Source: Parasponia andersonii | Taxonomy: Eukaryota; Streptophyta; Magnoliopsida; Rosales; Cannabaceae | Assembly: GCA_002914805.1 (NCBI GenBank) | Contig: JXTB01000071.1 | Location: forward strand, 638,447-702,446 | DNA length: 64,000 bases | Direction: 5' to 3' | In this document: positions 23,475-34,443 of the stretch, in pieces | Numbering within the stretch: the first letter of the stretch is position 1 | Layout: the number at the start of each line of letters is the position of its first letter | The notes under the pieces: generated by a model | The model's database searches: none | Told to the model about the DNA's origin: nothing | The model's input: the letters and a program-made list of their open reading frames with translations, nothing else | Program-made: the position numbers and the translations under genes

Positions 23475-25060
23475 GCAAGCTATAGCTAAAACTACCTACT
23501 AGGGTTTTGGAAAAAGCCATTATTAGTATATTTGAAGTGGAAAAATGGATTTTTCCATTTTTCCATGTTATTACAAACTCCATGAATTATTTTGATTTTT
23601 TTGATTCGACCATTTGCTCACATTGAAAAATCCGAAGTCAGATGGGTTCGACTTTACTTGGTAAAACCAGGCAAACTCTTCAGGATTGGGGGGCCCTATA
23701 CCTAGTTTATGGTATAGTATATACAAGCTTATTATGTATCTATATGAGTTTGGGGTTAGCTAAAAGGAAACGATTCCATAGTAGTCAACGATCGACTTAA
23801 TGTATAGATAGAGAGGAAGATGGACACCGCATCTGAGGACTGCATCTGAAAAGGAGGTCGTGCCACGAGGAGGAATGTGCGGTCTATTAAACTCCATTGG
23901 AAGGCAAAGAGTTGTGTCAATTTTATAGTCACATATAATTTTCTCAAGCTTGTTAGTGGTACAGCTCGTCCTAATATTGGTGCATAACCCATCACCTTCC
24001 ATTTGATTATAACCTCTTGCGAACTCAGGAGCATTCTTGATATGTTGAGGCCATTGGTCTTGTGGAAGATTTGCTACACGAGGACTTCCTTGCCTAGACC
24101 TAGTTATCTCAACTTCGGGTTTATGCTCTATCTCAATATAATCGTCTAGGTTTATTGACTCAAAGCTCGTTGAGGGTTTCGATTCTCTAAAGAATGTGTT
24201 TCCCTCCTTAAAGTCTTCGCTACTAGACAATTGAAAAGGAAATAAAACTATATTTAATCTTATGCAAGATTTGGTCAACAGGTATTTAATGTAAACTACA
24301 TTTGTATTTATAAAGCTAACCTAATTACGACATAGAAATAGGCATATTGGTTTGTCTATTGTTGCAGGTATACTCGCTATGTGCGAGTAGTTTGGGGCCA
24401 GAAACCTTGAAATTGTACCAATATCACGTTATTCATCTATCTCCGATTTGTTCGAGTTTTTTCTGATCAACCTGTTGATTCATATCTACTTGTCTAATGT
24501 TTCTATTGTACAAATTAAGTAATTCTCCAAGCAATTCATCATTCGATTTATCAAATTCATATTTATTGTTCTACTTGAACAAAATCTAGGTTCAATTCAA
24601 AACCTACAGTTCTACGGTTTTTCACCTACAAACCCAAAAATTTCAAAAAAATCATAGATTTTAATATGGGCTTCATCTAATTTTATATGTCAAGAATAGT
24701 CATTGACATTTAATCAAGGATGTCATATTTTCAATTCTATGTATTTCTCGATTCAGTGAGCCGTTGAATTTACAGTTCAATCTAGTTTAGAAAGAAGAAA
24801 TTCAGAAATGATGATGATTCGAGTTTTTGAAACAATCTATGATTTATAAAAAAAGAGAAACAAGAGAAAAAGAGATACCAACCCTTTTGAAGCCTGAAGA
24901 ATCTGAATATTGCTTGAGAGATTCTGGTGATTGAACTTCGCCAGAAAAGATGAACTGAGTTTTGAGTTTCGTATGGAGTTGGTCACTGAGGGTTTTGTCT
25001 TATGAAAGTTTCTAAATGTTTCAGAGGAAATGAAAATAGTAGGAAGAAGATGAAGGATTT
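22080..25060 (-). pseudogene. Spliced antisense ORF (aORF) of element A
   Basis: A multi-exon gene on the strand opposite gag-pol. TATA box at 25064-25074, non-coding first exon, then a second exon from about 24230 down to 23500 encoding SINLDDY ... SFSDAVLRCGVHLPL (Pfam family annotated as putative gypsy-type transposon / Transposase_28, from memory). Third exon 23411-23098, fourth 23031-22619, last from 22554 with a Lys/Glu-rich coiled coil. All junctions keep GT..AG: donors at 23499, 23097 and 22618; acceptor AGs at 23412-13, 23032-33 and 22555-56. The start codon equivalent is TTG instead of ATG and several stops are present, so this copy is dead. Its function is unknown. Confidence 0.75.
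23444..23471. repeat. (TA)n microsatellite in aORF intron of element A
   Basis: About 14 TA units lying inside the second intron of the antisense gene. Confidence 0.9.
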
Positions 25061-25063
25061 CTT

Positions 25064-25074
25064 CTTTATATATC
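25064..25074 (-). promoter_or_regulatory. TATA box of aORF, element A
   Basis: GATATATAAAG on the minus strand sits upstream of a pyrimidine/CT-rich leader and the non-coding first exon, which ends at a GTTGGT donor near 24888. It is separate from the LTR promoter, so the antisense gene appears to have its own. Confidence 0.55.
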
Positions 25075-25496
25075 TCAAGATTTGTTGAGTTTCGACTGTA
25101 GGATAAAAAGTTAATTTTCGAGATCTAATCGCTTAAATTCACATGGGGAGAATTGATTTTTGAAATTAGATCAATTAATCTTTGCACACGAAAAGTTTTG
25201 ATTTGAAACGACGGCTGACGTTATTGTTATCATTAATTTACTTGAGAAACAGAAAGGTTTCCTCGAGTTTCACCAGTTTCCTAAAGAAAGTGGCATGTGG
25301 TTACATCCATCAGGAAGATATACATGTAGATTCTAAGAGACGTGATTCGAGAGTGTCTTTTCGAAGGTTTCAAGATGCTCATTTTGTCACATTCTTAAGC
25401 TCACACTTGTCTAGGTAGGAAGCTCGATTCAGTCCTAAAAGACTAATAGAGTTGGGAGTAATTATTGTGCGATTTTAAATCGACATTAGTCAATAT

Positions 25497-25509
25497 AAGG
25501 AAGGGAAAG
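25497..25509 (+). other. Polypurine tract of element A
   Basis: AAGGAAGGGAAAG directly before the 3' LTR, the expected plus-strand primer site. Confidence 0.65.
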
Positions 25510-26072
25510 TCGATGACTGAGAAGAATACGCCAAGTCGAATATTAGAAATAACCAATGGTGCAACCTGCTCCATATCGATAATATGCAACTATCAAAAAA
25601 TGAAACTAGATCAATCTTCTCCAAATAGGTAATCTGTAAGAAAAGGAAACAAGCTTCTGAATAAATAGTAGACAATCAATTCCATTTAAAGATATTACCC
25701 GATTTTGTATTGTTATCCGAAATTGTATTTTCTTATTATGTACTTTCCTGTTTTCACAATTAGGAAATATTAACCACCCTCATCTATAAAAATGGGGCTC
25801 AGTCTCATAGTTTTTCACGACACAATAATCTCACAATCACTTCACTATATATTCTTTGCAATTCTATTTTTACTCTCTCTTGAGACTTAGAGAAACTATT
25901 GTAATTATTAATAAAAATAGTGAAAAATAATGGACACAGAATCATCTTTTTCGGGGTTGAACTGCTATAAAATTCTTATTTCTCTATTTGCTTCCTTTGG
26001 TCAACTCTTTTTACACATAAACCATATCTTGCAATTTATTAAATTCATTATTGATAAAAATCTCCGTCAACA
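25510..26072 (+). repeat. 3' LTR of element A
   Basis: Matches 15478-16043 with roughly 15% divergence by eye. The TATA box is decayed (TATAAA near 25785). It ends CAACA, whereas the 5' copy has CAATA. Confidence 0.85.
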
Positions 26073-26201
26073 TTACCCATTTTTACCTGTGATGGAGCTA
26101 GCAATTTAATCAAATAGGTGCTAGAACTTTATTTTATTTATTAGCTACTCTATTTTTCTATTTTTGAATAGAAACTTTGCATATAATTTAAGGTAAAATA
26201 C

Positions 26202-26240
<39 letters not shown>

Positions 26241-26902
26241 TTCTTGGTCTTTGTGAGGCTTAAGTGCCTTTGTCCCTGCTTTCCACTAATCTTATAGCTT
26301 TACATAAAGATAAAAGGCCTATAAAGTTAAATCTTTTTTCTTTTTCAAAAAGATAAGCCCTAGTAATCCTTTTTTTTTGGGTGCAAAAGTAAACAAGTTC
26401 TTTTGTACCCAAATTAATGGTAATAGTTCGAGCCCAAAAAATAAATAAAATAAGTAAATAATCAAGAAAAAAGGAAGTCCAGTACTACCTTGAAGAAATA
26501 AAGACAAAAATAAGGTCATTCCATTTCTATATATTTTTATACGGTATTTGTTTTTTTAAAAAAATACCATATTTTGACTACTTTTAGTCTTCAACTCCTT
26601 TTTTGTTTTTTTCTTTCCCGCTTCAATCCCTTCCTATAACATCTATACTCCTCACCCTCAAGTTGCATCTTTTCCTCTTCTTCTACTTCTACTTCGACCT
26701 CGTCGTTGTCGGCATTTTCCAATTTCTTGATTTCTTTCTTCAATTGAAGCTCTTAAGTTTATCTATGGCCACCAAGATTGCAGAAGCTCATCACCAGCGA
26801 CTATGCTGCAAATGCTTTCATAAGTTTTTCAATTGAAGAAAATTATGAGTAGGAATGGAGCCTGTAAAGAAAATCATTAATTTTTCTTTTTCAGTTAATG
26901 AG
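26073..26902. other. Spacer between elements A and B
   Basis: AT-rich with (TA)n at 26207-26236. A pyrimidine-rich stretch (26603-26760) leads to a small frame from ATG 26765 (MATKIAEAHHQRLCC...), 24 codons long. It could be a leftover first exon of a gene broken by element B, but no splice partner is visible beyond the insertion. Element B begins right after ATGAG at 26898-26902. Confidence 0.5.
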
Positions 26903-27177
26903 TGTTGATGGAGGTTTTATCAACAATTAATTTAGAAAAAATTATGAGATGTGGCTTGTGTGAACTGGGTTATTAATCAAAGCAAATAAAGAGGCCAAGA
27001 TTTTAGAGTGGTTTAGCCCCGAAAAGATGAGCTTACGTCCACTATTTTTCACTACTTTCTAGAGAATTACAAGAACTCACAATTACAATATATTGTCTGG
27101 AAAGAAGAAAATACTCTTTAAGAATTCTTTTGCTTCTCTCGATTCGAAAAAGTCCCCGTCCTGAAACATTGAACTCC

Positions 27178-27186
27178 CTTTATATA
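27178..27186 (-). promoter_or_regulatory. TATA box in 3' LTR of element B
   Basis: TATATAAAG on the minus strand, conserved at 38511-38519 in the other LTR and at 15756-15764 in element A. It marks the U3 promoter. Confidence 0.7.
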
Positions 27187-27378
27187 GATGAAGGTAGCTC
27201 AATGTTCCCAATTGTGAGAATGGGTAACTATACAATAGGGTAATATAATTTGAGTAACAACATAATTGGGTAATTACTTAAATTGGGTAACTGGTTGAAC
27301 TTGAAAGAGAAACTTTTGTTTCCCTTTCCTTGTAGGTTACCTGTTTGACGAAGCAGAGACTAGTCTCCTTTTCTTTCG

Positions 27379-27551
27379 GGTCACACATAACCTATTCGGA
27401 GGAGGTCGCATATAACTTCTGTGATGGAGGTCACACATAACCTATTTGGAGGAGGTCGCACATAACTTGTACGGTGGAGGTCGCATATAACTTCTGCGGT
27501 GGAGGTCGCATGCAACTTATGCAGATGAGGTCGCACGTAACTTATGTGACC
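27379..27551. repeat. 25-bp tandem repeats in U3 (7 units)
   Basis: Seven imperfect units of the type GGTCGCATATAACTTCTGCG plus GTGGA. They lie upstream of the LTR TATA box when read in element orientation, so they may act as enhancer-like modules. The other LTR has eight units. Confidence 0.85.
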
Positions 27552-27578
27552 TGACATAGGATTTTAGATCGCACAACA

Positions 27579-27594
27579 ATTGCCCCCCAGCTCC
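27579..27594 (-). other. Polypurine tract of element B
   Basis: GGAGCTGGGGGGCAAT on the minus strand directly abuts the 3' LTR, the expected plus-strand primer site. Confidence 0.8.
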
Positions 27595-27959
27595 ATTAGT
27601 TCTTTAGGACAAAATGGAGCTTCCTTTTAATGTAAGTGAGTGCGAACTTAAAAAAAATGCGACGTCACGACCTAGACTTGAGATCCTTGAAGAGTCGAAG
27701 AGTCGCCAGATCTTAAATCTCACCTTTCTTAAGATCACGCGCACCTTTTTCTGACAGACGAAAACATGTGTTGCCTTTTCTAAGAAAATAGCAGAACTCG
27801 AGGAGACTCAAGGATATTGATGATGCCAACCGTCGTTTTTAAACCGAATCTTTTCAAATTTCAAAAGATACTGATTTAATTTCGGAAAAAATCAAATCAC
27901 GCGTAAACTTCAGCTTTTAGATCTGAAAATCAAAGATCTTGATCTACGGCTGTGATTTA

Positions 27960-30687
27960 GCGATGTTCGAGGAATAAATATCGGAAATCAATCCGCTTCT
28001 GCCTCTTTATTACAGACTCGTTTTCCATCTCTCTCAAATTCCAAAGTATTTCAAACCCTACAGCACCGTTTCATTCTTCAGCTCGCACAGTTCCAGTATT
28101 TTCTCCGACGGAGTTCAGACCATATCTCAATCCCTCCGCTTTCGAAGAAAGGTTAGTTTATTTCTTCTCTCTTATTGTTCTTCGTCTGTCTTGAAAAACT
28201 TAGTTTCAATTTCTAGGAATAAAAACACATCCCATATTCGAACGAACTGGAATAGGAATTTTTCCAGATCCCTCTTTACCAGTTCATAGAATAGACTCTT
28301 ACTAGATAATGGTCAAGGAAAAACTTGTGAAAAGAGTTTCTAGGGTCTGATACCCTATTTACCCATTTTTTTATGAACTGCTCGAGCAATTTTTTACGAA
28401 TTCGTAGACAAATCAGAAAAAATTCGATGAGCTTACCTGTTAGTGCAATCCTAGGGTGAACACCCAAAATTTACTAACACAGTGAAAATCCTTGATGCTC
28501 GTATAAAACTAAATCCATCCGTATCTCTTTTCAGATGTCTAGTAGTGAGGATTTTAGGGAAGGGAATGCATTTTCTGGAGAATCTGGCTGACTCCAGTAT
28601 TAGCTCCATTAACCTCGAAGACTACCTCGAACCAGAACCCGAGGTAGAGACAACAGGGGTCAGGCAGAATAGTCCTTACATAGGTGACCTCCCTCGGGAC
28701 CAGTGGCCTCGACATATCAGGGATTCCCATACCTTCTCATCAGGATATCAATACGTAGAGGGGAATTGGTCATGTACCAACATAAAGACGAGCTGCACAT
28801 CGAACAAGCTCAGCAAAATCGTGTGCAGCTATAAGATCGTCATCCCTCTTCGCCTGCCCATGGAATTCAACCGACCACACACACCACCACACGGAATTGC
28901 TTCTTTTTCTGAAGCAGTTCTCAAGTGCGGTGTCCACCTCCCATTTCATCCGTACATAAAATAAATTATTGACTACTACGGGGTCGTCCCTTTCCAATTG
29001 ACCCCTAATCCATATAGATACATGGTAGGTTTGTACATACTTTACCACAAGCTAGGTTTAGAGACCCCTTCTCCTGAAGAGTTCGCTTGGTTTTACCAAG
29101 TGAAATCAAACCCGTCAGATCTTGGCTTCTTTTATGCAAGCAAATGGTCGAACCAGGATTTAAAAATGATCTATAGAGTTCGCAACAATATAGGAAAATG
29201 GAAAAATCTATTTTTCCGCTTTGACTATGCAGATAACGGCTTCTTTCAAAATCCCGGTAGGTAGTTTTCCAATTTATCACCTTTTTAAATTTTGTTATTT
29301 TTATCCTGATCGCACTCGCATGTCATCGTAGACAACAGGGAACGGCCTGGACTTTCTAGGGAACAGCTCGCAAGGGTATACAAAATCAACAACCTTCTAA
29401 TCGAAGAGTTTGATTAGAAGGTACTTGGAACTTCCAGGAACCTGGTCACTTGCGGTCTGCTTCCAAAGGGAGTCGCGTTCCCTGATCCCCCTATCCGTTC
29501 GTCCAGACCTTCAAGCTCGAAGAAAAAGAAGCCAAGGAAAAAGACGGATACAGGTGCCTCGTCTTCCAGACTTAGGAAACGAAAAGCACCTGCCACCCCT
29601 TCAACTTCGGAACCCTCCTCTCTAGAAACAGCGTCACCACCAGCTTCTCAACCCGCTCCTCAATAAGAAGAAGGTAATCATATATACATTTTCTAATTAT
29701 CAATGTATTATATCACCTTGCTCACTGATGTATCTGTACAGAGATGGTTATCGGTAGTGGCCTGCGAGCACCACCCTCCACTCTCGGGTCCATGGGAAAA
29801 TCCAAAATACCCGAGAGCACTCCGCCATCGAAAAGGAAAGAGAAGGTCGACAACTCTAAAAAACGAAAAGTTGCCTTCGAGGATATCCCGGCAAGCTCGC
29901 CTCCTCCACAGCCTCAGACATCGAGCCACTCTGAACTACCCAAAGAAGCTGCCACCTCTTCGGAACCGATCCTGGCAGATAAGGATGAGGAGTTCTTTGC
30001 GCTCCTCAATCAATTACCAGAGAAGGCTGGTATGAGCGCAGCCTTCATTGATCACTTTACATCTGAGGAAGGCTGGGAGCGGATGAAGCGACGATCTGCC
30101 AAGGTCGCTTTTGGTTCTACGATGAGGATGCTGGCCAATGTAAGTACTTTTTTTCTCTCTCCTCAAATGTACTGTTTCTTGGTACTAATGATTATATTTT
30201 TCAGACCGCGGCTGCTGCTGTCCTGATGCACGACCCGATCCTTGAATGCTTGGAGAAGGCCGAAAAAGTTGAAGAGATAACCCAAGCATTCGAGAATTCG
30301 GAGAAAGCTCAGGAGGAGGAAAAAAGAGCCTTTGACTTGGAAAGTCAGCAGCTGCTTGAAGACCTGGCCAAGGAGAAGCTCGAGAAGGAGAACCTCGAGG
30401 AGAAAGTCAATGAGCTCGAGAAAACCATCTCTGAGCATCCGGATCGCATGAGGGAGGCAACCACTGAGGCAGTTCACAAAGCTATCGAAGAGTTCAAGGC
30501 AACTGAAGTCAAGGAGCTCGAAGATAAAGCTAGCGACATTGCCTCATCGACCATCATTTTTAACATCTTCTGCGAGCATCTGGACTTTGACTTCTCTATC
30601 CTTGGTGAAGACGTGGTCGAGCTTGTCCAGAGTTGGAGGGAGGATACTGCCAAGGCTAGAAATGGCGGCGTGAGCACTTCCGCATAA
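27960..30687 (+). pseudogene. Spliced antisense ORF (aORF) of element B
   Basis: A five-exon gene on the strand opposite gag-pol. Exon 1 is non-coding and ends at 28151 (AAAG|GTTAGT). Coding exons are 28535-29256, 29332-29673, 29742-30139 and 30205-30687, with donors GTAGGT, GTAATC and GTAAGT and matching AG acceptors. The coding exons total 1,945 nt, that is 648 codons plus one extra base, matching the single frameshift near 28590. Three in-frame stops remain (28962-28964, 29415-29417, 29664-29666). The N-terminal part (SINLEDY ... SFSEAVLKCGVHLPF ... FAWFYQVK) resembles the putative gypsy-type transposon family (Transposase_28). It is followed by a Lys/Ser/Pro-rich linker and a C-terminal coiled coil (about 30230-30500, LEKENLEEKVNELEKT). 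Function is unknown. Confidence 0.8.
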
Positions 30688-31608
30688 CACTTGTATTTTT
30701 TTTAATATTTTTAGAACAATGCGAGCTTGGTCCCCCTTCCTTTGCTTTTGTTCGGGCGACAATTCTCTTAATAAATATTATCTTTTCCGTCAGATATCCC
30801 TGCAAAATAATAAAAATACAACACTAATTTTAACTAAGCAGTCAATCACTAAGTGACTGATCAGTACACTTTTTGCGATTTAAATCCAACTATCTTAAAA
30901 CGAGTTTTAAGTGTTAGAATAGGTTTGGTCGCTTAAGAAAACAGTCAATACGAGTGATGCAAACTCAACTGTTTATCAAAAGTTCCATGTCAAAATAGGA
31001 TATAACAATATATCACATCGAACAATGAACGTTTGGCTTAGTTACTTTTTTGTTCGAAGAGGGAAATTGCGTAATACGACATGCTAAGGCATGAAGCGAG
31101 GAGAAAATCCTAGGATTTTAAGGAATTTCAGATACTTCGACGATCTAAAACTCTGTCTCCTCTAAATGGACGTTTTGCATAGTCCCTTAGGAAACAAATA
31201 GGAGATAACGATCTGATCCCACTGCCCCCTGAGTTTTATGGTGTCCAAAAACTGCCATAAAACTATTAAGAGATGAACCAAATGAAGTTGAAGCAATAGC
31301 CGAAGAAAATTTTATTAACGAATGACATCGAATGTCGAAATAATGAAGATACAGAGCCGTTGAAAATATATGCATGAATATAAACATGAAGATTCATTGA
31401 TAATAACGACGAAGTTGTTCTGCATTCCAAGCATGTTCGATCTTTTGTCCGCCTATGGGAGCTAGCTTGTATGTCCCAGGTCGAACGACGTCATCAATAA
31501 CATAAGGCCCTTCCCACGAAGGTCCAAATACACCAGCACCATGCTCTTTATTATTAGGTAGCACTCTTCGAAGGACAAGATCACCAACTTCAAAATGTCT
31601 ACTTTTGA
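30535..31608. repeat. First copy of perfect 1,074-bp direct duplication
   Basis: Identical to 31610-32683 wherever compared, at a constant 1,075-base offset. It covers the end of the aORF, the spacer and the end of the integrase frame. The copies are separated by a single N, so this is most likely an unmerged contig overlap. Confidence 0.92.
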
Positions 31609-31609
31609 N
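31609..31609. other. Single-N joint between duplicated contig ends
   Basis: One N sits exactly between the two copies of the 1,074-bp repeat, as expected from scaffolding of overlapping contigs. Confidence 0.95.
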
Positions 31610-32683
31610 GACATTGCCTCATCGACCATCATTTTTAACATCTTCTGCGAGCATCTGGACTTTGACTTCTCTATCCTTGGTGAAGACGTGGTCGAGCTTG
31701 TCCAGAGTTGGAGGGAGGATACTGCCAAGGCTAGAAATGGCGGCGTGAGCACTTCCGCATAACACTTGTATTTTTTTTAATATTTTTAGAACAATGCGAG
31801 CTTGGTCCCCCTTCCTTTGCTTTTGTTCGGGCGACAATTCTCTTAATAAATATTATCTTTTCCGTCAGATATCCCTGCAAAATAATAAAAATACAACACT
31901 AATTTTAACTAAGCAGTCAATCACTAAGTGACTGATCAGTACACTTTTTGCGATTTAAATCCAACTATCTTAAAACGAGTTTTAAGTGTTAGAATAGGTT
32001 TGGTCGCTTAAGAAAACAGTCAATACGAGTGATGCAAACTCAACTGTTTATCAAAAGTTCCATGTCAAAATAGGATATAACAATATATCACATCGAACAA
32101 TGAACGTTTGGCTTAGTTACTTTTTTGTTCGAAGAGGGAAATTGCGTAATACGACATGCTAAGGCATGAAGCGAGGAGAAAATCCTAGGATTTTAAGGAA
32201 TTTCAGATACTTCGACGATCTAAAACTCTGTCTCCTCTAAATGGACGTTTTGCATAGTCCCTTAGGAAACAAATAGGAGATAACGATCTGATCCCACTGC
32301 CCCCTGAGTTTTATGGTGTCCAAAAACTGCCATAAAACTATTAAGAGATGAACCAAATGAAGTTGAAGCAATAGCCGAAGAAAATTTTATTAACGAATGA
32401 CATCGAATGTCGAAATAATGAAGATACAGAGCCGTTGAAAATATATGCATGAATATAAACATGAAGATTCATTGATAATAACGACGAAGTTGTTCTGCAT
32501 TCCAAGCATGTTCGATCTTTTGTCCGCCTATGGGAGCTAGCTTGTATGTCCCAGGTCGAACGACGTCATCAATAACATAAGGCCCTTCCCACGAAGGTCC
32601 AAATACACCAGCACCATGCTCTTTATTATTAGGTAGCACTCTTCGAAGGACAAGATCACCAACTTCAAAATGTCTACTTTTGA
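31610..32683. repeat. Second copy of perfect 1,074-bp direct duplication
   Basis: Same text as 30535-31608. The integrase C-terminus reads through from this copy into unique sequence beyond 32683. Confidence 0.92.
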
Positions 32684-33784
32684 ATTTGAAGTTATAATGC
32701 CGAGTAGTGCATTGTTGATATGATGCAATTCGAAACTGAGATTGTTCACGCCTTTCTTCTAAAAAATCGAGTTCAATTCTCAGTAACACATCATTCTGAC
32801 TCTGCTCATAAACAGATCGCCGTAGGGAGCCCGCGCCAATTTCAACTGGGATCATTGCTTCATATCCATAAGCCAGTGAGAATGGACTCTCTCCAGTAGT
32901 AGTTCGTTGAGTGGTACGATAAGTCCATAGAACTTCTGAAAGTACTTCTGACCAAGCTCCTTTATGCTCCTCCAGCTTTGTCTTTATATTCTGTTTAAGT
33001 ATTTTGTTTATCACTTCGACCTGCCCATTAGCTTACGGATGAACAACAGCAGAGAAACTCTTCTTGATGCCCAAGTTGTTGCAGAATTCACAGAACTCAT
33101 TACAGTCGAATTGTTTCCCATTATCAGAAATTATAGTATATAGTATACCATAACGGCAGATTATAGACTTGTAAACAAAATCTATCATCTTCTTTGCAGA
33201 AATGGTACTCAAGGCCTCAGCTTCTACCCAGTTTGTGAAATAATCGACTGCGACCACTGCATATTTCAAACCACCCCGTGCTAATGGAAGCATCCCGATA
33301 ATATCAATTCCCCAAACATAAATGGCCATAGACTAGTCATTGAAGTTAAAGGAACATGTGGTTTTCTAGGAATAGTCGCAAATCATTGACATTTATCACA
33401 CTTCCTAGCAAATTCCAATGTATCCTTCTTCATAGTCGGCCAAAAATAGCCTTGTCGAAGAATCTTGTTTGTAAGTGCTTGCCCCCTAGAATGATTTCCA
33501 CATATTCCTTCGTGAATTTCTCTCATAATATAGCGTGCTTTTTCATCATTGATGCATAATAATAATGGTGAGCTAAAACTCCTTCGATAAAGCTTCTTAT
33601 CCTGGATGATATAGCAGGCTGCCTTCATGCGGAGTCGCTTCGCATCGACTTTGCTCTCAGGAAGATCGCCATTTTGTATATATCGTATTATGGGATCCAT
33701 CCACAATGGTTTTTCGTCAACTGGCATAGTTACTTGGGGTTCGACCTCGATGCTTGGCGATACAAGAAATTCAACAACCTTCAA
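32469..33784 (-). pseudogene. Integrase of element B
   Basis: The zinc-finger part (33383-33784) has HEGICGNH and CDKCQ. After a break the catalytic core (33033-33329) shows the first Asp in GIDIIG and the second in ISDNGKQF. A TAA at 33033-33035 falls in HPxANGQ, after which the frame resumes to the Glu-bearing segment NGQVEVINK and the C-terminal region ending RRYYQ (32469-33014). The three acidic positions are present, so the enzyme would be near intact apart from stops. The last part is repeated in the duplicated joint. Confidence 0.85.
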
Positions 33785-34443
33785 TCTGCATCTTTTGTTG
33801 AAGTGAGCTTAGCAAGGGCATCCGCTTGGGTATTTTCATTGTGAGGAAGAAGCTGAATGTTATAAGTGGTGAATGTTAAGAACAATCGTTGCACCTCCCG
33901 CAAATAAGCCATCATTCTCATTCCTCTCGCTTGGTAATCGCCCTTAACCTGACAAACGACCAGCTGGAAGTCGCTGTATACTTCAATCATCTCGACTTTC
34001 ATTTCCTGTGCAAGCTTTAGCCTAGCTATCAGTGCTTCATATTCAACCTCATTGTTCGACGCCGGGAACTTGAAGTGAAGTGCACAATTAATATTGTGTC
34101 CTTCAGGACTGATTAATACTAGGCCCACATCTGCTCCATTTTTGTTCGATGACCCATCAACATAAAGTTTCCACAGCCTTGATGTATCTGAAGGGGGTTT
34201 CTCGAGTACTCATGTTGGAAGTTCGATGTCATATATGAATTCTGCAATAAAATCTACGAGGGCCTGACCCTTGATGGCAGTGCGAGGTTGAAAATTGATA
34301 TCAAATTGACTCAACTCAACAGCCTACTTATGCAGCCGTCCTGATGCTTCAGGTTTCTGTAGAACCTGTTTCAACGGAAAATTCGTGAAAACCCTGATGG
34401 AGTGAGCATGGAAGTAAGGTCGAAGCTTTCTTGATGCGATGAC
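33780..34443 (-). pseudogene. RNase H region of element B (two RNase H folds)
   Basis: Next to the gap the end of the gypsy RNase H and connection reads LRPYFHAHSIRVFTNF ... SGRLHK, then TAG (34324-34326). The second, Tat-type RNase H follows with YVDGSS, SNNEVEYEALI, VYSDFQLVV and NTQADALAKL carrying the D, E, D, D positions. The open frame 33781-34128 holds most of it. Confidence 0.8.

Larger units (their letters stand above)
15478..26072 (+). mobile_element. Element A: old Tat/Ogre-type Ty3/gypsy LTR retrotransposon
   Basis: A complete but heavily mutated element of about 10.6 kb: 5' LTR 15478-16043, primer-binding site from 16044, gag remnant, a deletion where protease should be, reverse transcriptase, RNase H, integrase, an antisense spliced gene at about 22080-25060 on the minus strand, a polypurine tract at 25497-25509 and a 3' LTR 25510-26072. 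The LTRs differ at roughly one base in seven by eye, so the insertion is old. I could not identify a convincing target duplication (right flank TTACC; left flank ATTAG). The order PR-RT-RNaseH-INT and the extra RNase H fold place it in the Tat lineage. It is non-functional. Confidence 0.88.
26903..27578 (-). repeat. 3' LTR of element B
   Basis: 676 bp. On the minus strand it starts TGTTGTGCG and ends with ACA. It contains a TATA box (complement at 27178-27186) and seven ~25-bp U3 repeats (27379-27551). Confidence 0.93.

Noticed and set aside
15467..26077. ATTAG/TTACC as the target duplication of element A
   Set aside because: Only three of five bases agree and the LTR start is uncertain, so no claim is made.
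28770..29280. Minus-strand frames under the B antisense gene (28770-29048, 29005-29280)
   Set aside because: They overlap the aORF exons, which have domain similarity and consistent splice sites; these frames have none.
31462..31752. 96-codon frame crossing the N at 31609
   Set aside because: It exists only because duplicated contig ends are joined.
30535..32683. True recent tandem duplication within element B
   Set aside because: Possible in principle, but perfect identity plus a single N at the joint favours an unmerged overlap.
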